Assembly: GCA_018262095.1 (NCBI GenBank)
Contig: JAGTRW010000018.1
Coordinates: 49,898 to 113,897, forward strand
Source of the DNA: Pseudomonadota bacterium
GTDB taxonomy: Bacteria > Pseudomonadota > Gammaproteobacteria > Burkholderiales > Rhodocyclaceae
Reading direction: 5' to 3'
DNA: 64,000 nt
Part shown: piece after piece, positions 54,032 to 64,000 of the stretch
Layout of the letters: each line of letters starts with the position of its first letter
Numbering within the stretch: position 1 is the first letter of the stretch
Notes under the pieces: model-generated
Seen by the model: the letters and a program-made list of their open reading frames with translations, nothing else
Databases searched by the model: none
What the model was told of the DNA's origin: nothing
Position numbers and translations under genes: made by a program

Positions 54032-55099
54032 TCAGTGCTTGAGCAAGGTCTCCAGATCGATCCGGGTCGAGCGCGAGGTCGGAGTGGCGCCCGAACCGAC
54101 ACGCCCCATATACACCGCTGTTTCGAGGCTGGCGTCGCCGATCAGCCGCGCCAAGTCGGCGCGCACTTGGCGAGCGCAGTCGAGCAAATCCTCGCGAACC
54201 GAGAATTTTCGGTCGTCGCGCGCATAAAGAGAAAAGATCAGCGGCGTCATTTCCGGCTGCAGAAGCAGGCCCAGTTGCGCTGCGGTGAGCCAGAATCGCT
54301 GCACGGCGCTGCCGGCCGCGACGTAGTCGTCGATGCCGGTCGGAGTGCGCCGCGCCGCGATGACAAAATGCGCGGCGCAGGCCAGCGCAGGCAGGACATC
54401 GAGCTGCAGCCGCGGCGCCAGCGTGCCACCCAGGTAGCGGTTGAAAAACTCGACGCGACGCCAATCCTGCATCACCCAGTGCATCACGCGGGTCGTCAGC
54501 GGATCGAGGCCGACCGCCTGGTCGGGGATCCTGTCGGTACTGAAGCGTGCGTTCCATTCGATGATGCTCTTGTGCACCGCGTAGGCCTCCGGCATCGTCA
54601 GGCGGATCTTGGCGCTGGCAAACATCAGGCGGGCCGCGTCCCAGCGCCCGCGCCAACCCTCAACCCAGCGGATCGAGTAGTCGCTGCCGACGCTCGCTTC
54701 GAGCGCGCTTTTCTGTTCGGCCGACAGCGCGCGCGTACTCAGCGCCCGGCGCTGCACGGTCCGTGTCGTGATGTATGGGATCAGCGGGCTGGGCACGATG
54801 CCGGGATCGGATTTGAGCCAGATATCGAAGACTGGTCGGGCTTCGTCGGAGGGTCGTCGTTCGCTGGTCACCGACAGCCCGTGACCACTCGCGGCGATGC
54901 GAATCGTCTCGAGCAGCGCACCGATCGAGATTTGGCTGGGATGGCCGTCAATATCGTAGACGCAGTGATCGCGCGTATCGAAACCATGAATCACCACGTG
55001 CGCATCGCCATCGATCTCAAACCGCCACGTCTGGGTGTTGTCGCCGCTCGGCGCCCAACGCGCCAGATCAAGGATCTGGCGCAGCGTTGCTCGATTCAT
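54032..55099 (-). CDS. Nitroreductase-family protein
   Basis: A 355-residue protein with a nitroreductase fold spread over its length. The N-terminal LRQILDLARWAPSGDNTQTWRF has the FMN-phosphate binding pattern (R-x-AxSxxNxQxWxF-like). The C-terminal half has AAGSAVQRFWLTAAQLGLLLQPEM, typical of the FMN-site helix. It is longer than common nitroreductases and has an inserted region at about 150-230. The ATG comes two bases after the ThiF stop, so the pair is translationally coupled. ThiF-nitroreductase pairs or fusions occur elsewhere (for example the Rv1355c group) without a firm role. Confidence 0.82.
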   Translation of the reverse strand: MNRATLRQILDLARWAPSGDNTQTWRFEIDGDAHVVIHGFDTRDHCVYDIDGHPSQISIGALLETIRIAASGHGLSVTSERRPSDEARPVFDIWLKSDPGIVPSPLIPYITTRTVQRRALSTRALSAEQKSALEASVGSDYSIRWVEGWRGRWDAARLMFASAKIRLTMPEAYAVHKSIIEWNARFSTDRIPDQAVGLDPLTTRVMHWVMQDWRRVEFFNRYLGGTLAPRLQLDVLPALACAAHFVIAARRTPTGIDDYVAAGSAVQRFWLTAAQLGLLLQPEMTPLIFSLYARDDRKFSVREDLLDCARQVRADLARLIGDASLETAVYMGRVGSGATPTSRSTRIDLETLLKH

Positions 55100-55101
55100 G
55101 G

Positions 55102-55992
55102 TTATTGCCCCACGGCTTGCCGCAGTTGTCGGCGGACCAAAGCTCGCATCAGTTGCTGCAACGGGTTGCGGTGTCCCCAGGGACGCCAAGTTTGCGTATA
55201 GCGTAAGCGATACGCGTCGAACTGGCTAGCCCACGGCGCCAGCTTGACGCCGCCGCGGCCAAGCAACAGCTTCAAGGTTTCGACGGCGGCGACCCCGGCG
55301 CACAGCTGACAGGCGGCGATGCAGGAAGGACCGCGGTGTTCGGCCAGGTTGATGCGCGACATATCGGCGACATAGCCGCGCTGCAGCATCGCGGGCGACA
55401 GACCAACCAGAAAGCGAATGGCCATTTCCATCTCGTCGCAGCCGGCGAATCCGAAATAGTCCTCGCAAGACATGCCGCCGGGTCCGAAAACCAGCAGCGC
55501 GGTCCCCATTCCCAGCGGCGCCGCGGTGACGAACGGAATTGCGCGCTGCTCGCAGGCGGCAAAGGTTTGCCGACGCGCTGAAAAAGCGAAGAAGTCGAGG
55601 CCGTCCACATAGACGTCGACATCCGCCAGGAAGTCGTCGACGGTGTCAGCCTGAACGCCTGCTGGAAAAACCCGAAGATCGATTTCAGGGTTGATGTCGC
55701 GCGCCATTTCGGCAAGCACTTCGGACTTGGGACGGCCGAGCGAAGCGACCGTGGCGCCCGCCTGACGGTTGAAATTGGCGATATCGAAGACATCGAAATC
55801 AGAAATGGTGAACTTTCCGATGCCCAGGCGCGCCAGCGTCAGCAGATGGATGCCGCCGACGCCGCCCAGGCCGGCGATGGCGACGCGCTTGCCGCGCAGC
55901 CGTTGTTGCTCGGCTTCGGTCACCCATCCGATGTTGCGGGAAAAAGCCTGCTGGTAATCAAACGTTCGCGTACAGGAAGAAATCTCCGTCAT
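55102..55992 (-). CDS. ThiF/E1-like adenylyltransferase
   Basis: A 296-residue E1-fold protein. The nucleotide loop is VAIAGLGGVGGIHLLTLARLGIG at about residues 37-59, followed by ISDFDVFDIANFNRQ with the adenylating Arg. A Cys-rich end (SCEDYFGF, SCIAACQLCAG) may hold a thiol or metal site. E1 proteins activate a carboxylate as an acyl-adenylate. No partner ubiquitin-like or thiocarboxylate carrier (ThiS/MoaD) gene is in sight. It lies upstream of the nitroreductase gene in one leftward unit. Confidence 0.86.
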   Translation of the reverse strand: MTEISSCTRTFDYQQAFSRNIGWVTEAEQQRLRGKRVAIAGLGGVGGIHLLTLARLGIGKFTISDFDVFDIANFNRQAGATVASLGRPKSEVLAEMARDINPEIDLRVFPAGVQADTVDDFLADVDVYVDGLDFFAFSARRQTFAACEQRAIPFVTAAPLGMGTALLVFGPGGMSCEDYFGFAGCDEMEMAIRFLVGLSPAMLQRGYVADMSRINLAEHRGPSCIAACQLCAGVAAVETLKLLLGRGGVKLAPWASQFDAYRLRYTQTWRPWGHRNPLQQLMRALVRRQLRQAVGQ

Positions 55993-56155
55993 TTCATCAC
56001 CCGGGTCACACGAAAGATGACATTAGAATACACCAACGCGAATCCGTACGTCATTTTTATAGGCGTTTTGTATTTTCAACAGGAAGGCAAATCACAAAGA
56101 AGCGCTCGGTAGCGCCCGTGCTCCACCATTCATTCCCGGCGCAACAGGGCGTCTA

Positions 56156-57034
56156 TCAGCCGAAATATGGTGTGGCCAGCCCGCCCAGTCGAAAGAACAG
56201 GATCAGGTCTTTGAGGTCGGCACGGTGGCCGTCGGGCAGACCTTGACGAAGCGCATCAAGCGCACTCCCCAGCGCTTGATCCGGAGGACGACGTGCAGCG
56301 CTCTTGACGACGATCATATAACGGACCAGGAAGGTACTCAGCACCGATACCTGCTCGCCGAAGACCTGGGCGGCATCGCGAAAATCCTGTAAAGAGAAGG
56401 CGGCGCGAAGCGAATTGAGATAGTCGATCGTAAAAACCTCGGGCTGCTGATCTGCGTATTGGCGGCTGGCGTACTCGATTGATTTCTCGGCGCGAAAATG
56501 CCCCAGATCGGAAAAGTAAACACCACCATCAGGTTTGAGAATGCGCCGCGCTTCACGGAAACATTGCTGCAACGAAGCGGTATCTGGAAGGTGATGCAAC
56601 GCCATTGTTGACATCACGACGTCGACCGAGCGGTCCTTGAGGAATTCGAGATCAGTGATACTGGCCAGTCGGAACTCGCAATTGCTCAGCCCCTTTTCCG
56701 CCACAAACTGCCGCGCCCGATCAAGCATGTGCGGTGAAAGGTCGACCCCCAGAAAGCGGCTATCGGGATTGAGTTGCGCCACTTGCGCCAATTGATTTGC
56801 CGAGCCGCACGCCAAGTCGACGACCGTGTCGCCGGGGCGGATCACCTCGGCGATTTGCGCCGAATGGAACAGGTTCAACGAAGCCATCGTTCCTCCCTTC
56901 GCACCAGCCTGCGAATACGCGTCAACCTGCTCCTGTCGATCCATCACCAAATCGGGCTCGACAACGCGCTGCGCGCGCTCGAAAGTTGCGAGCTCGCTCA
57001 CCAGAACCTTCATCAAAACTTTAAAGTTGGGCAT
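56156..57034 (-). CDS. Class I SAM-dependent methyltransferase
   Basis: A 292-residue methyltransferase. The SAM site is VVDLACGSANQLAQVAQLNP, then FLGVDLSPHMLDRARQFV, MSTMALHHLPDTASLQQCF and LKPDGGVYFSDLG. It resembles UbiE/MenG-type small-molecule methylases. It is on the same strand as the ThiF and nitroreductase genes and 163 bases upstream of them. The three may form one pathway; the substrate is unknown. Confidence 0.85.
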   Translation of the reverse strand: MPNFKVLMKVLVSELATFERAQRVVEPDLVMDRQEQVDAYSQAGAKGGTMASLNLFHSAQIAEVIRPGDTVVDLACGSANQLAQVAQLNPDSRFLGVDLSPHMLDRARQFVAEKGLSNCEFRLASITDLEFLKDRSVDVVMSTMALHHLPDTASLQQCFREARRILKPDGGVYFSDLGHFRAEKSIEYASRQYADQQPEVFTIDYLNSLRAAFSLQDFRDAAQVFGEQVSVLSTFLVRYMIVVKSAARRPPDQALGSALDALRQGLPDGHRADLKDLILFFRLGGLATPYFG

Positions 57035-57300
57035 GGCTGGAATCCTTTATTGATATACACGAAAAGGCTGCACGTCCTTTCAGGATGTCGAAACGCGGTC
57101 GCTGCACGCAGGCTAGAGTTCGCTGCCGTTGGCCGGCATGGGAACGAATCATGCGACGAAGGATCATTATAGTCAGCCACTGAGACTTCGGCGCGGCCTG
57201 GCCAGACGGTCAAGATTTCTGTGCATTGGTCGATCGGGCTACGGCCGGGCAACGTTCAGAACGAAGGCTATCGAGGGGGTTGACGAGCGTCTCCCAGAAA
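57035..57300 (-). other. Gap with a decayed adhesin gene start
   Basis: Just downstream (leftward) of the large adhesin gene, the sequence from about 57300 to 57230 matches the region after the upstream adhesin gene (62919 to about 62850). That includes the GGGAGACGCT block that precedes the signal peptide there. Here the reading is degraded (ETLVNPLDSLRS in place of ETLINAIYRLVW). It appears to be the remains of the start of a third tandem adhesin gene. The rest of the gap shows nothing recognisable. Confidence 0.55.
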
Positions 57301-62880
<5,580 letters not shown>

Positions 62881-62919
62881 ACGAGGCGATAGATGGCGTT
62901 GATCAGCGTCTCCCGGAAA

Positions 62920-64000
<1,081 letters not shown>

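Overview
The window is GC-rich, densely packed bacterial chromosome. Gene content points to a betaproteobacterium of the Rhodocyclales type: a regulatory PTS made only of EIIA-Man, HPr and EI, a metX-metW pair, the proteobacterial short gshA with gshB, pta-ackA, dctA-dctBD and ESPR-type two-partner-secretion adhesins. The taxon is an inference from gene content; no rRNA or tRNA gene was seen.

Layout. 1-3.5 kb: the N-terminal part of a PAS/GGDEF/EAL protein, panE, and an orphan TRAP binding protein. 3.9-6.5 kb: a visibly more AT-rich restriction-modification island, an IS3-type transposase remnant and the C-terminal stub of a second, GC-rich methyltransferase. 6.5-9.7 kb: gshA-gshB, a KfrB-like protein, and a GIY-YIG nuclease gene bracketed by inverted dispersed palindromes. 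9.8-18.5 kb: apbE, PTS EIIA-ptsH-ptsI, metX-metW, ampG, a SMUG1-like uracil-DNA glycosylase and pncB.

18.5-31.9 kb is a divergent catabolic gene cluster. Leftward run pxpA, a DHDPS-family aldolase/lyase and an aminotransferase. Rightward run an ABC importer of the polyamine type (binding protein, fused permease, ATPase), pxpB, pxpC, a GntR/FCD regulator, a second DHDPS-family enzyme, an unusual SDR, an N-acyl-D-amino-acid deacylase and an FAH-family hydrolase. A strong sigma-54-type promoter and a GntR-like palindrome lie in the divergent gap. The cluster looks like uptake and breakdown of a lactam or N-acyl-D-amino-acid type compound; the substrate is not known.

32-50 kb is mostly housekeeping and stress genes: a VF530-like protein, an AbrB-type membrane protein, an rRNA methyltransferase-like gene with a RIO kinase, a MliC-like lipoprotein, ahpC-ahpF, an ABC-F protein with an apparent internal deletion, an acyltransferase, sodC, ackA-pta, a YheS-type ABC-F protein, purU and thrH. 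Four related palindromic repeats sit between co-oriented genes. 49-54 kb is a C4-dicarboxylate module: dctA with a sigma-54 promoter and paired upstream palindromes, then dctB-dctD. 54-57 kb holds a nitroreductase, a ThiF-type E1 protein and a methyltransferase, a possible small biosynthetic set. 57.3-64 kb holds two tandem TpsA-like adhesin genes with nearly identical 3' ends; the complete one has lost its ATG and part of its N-terminus.
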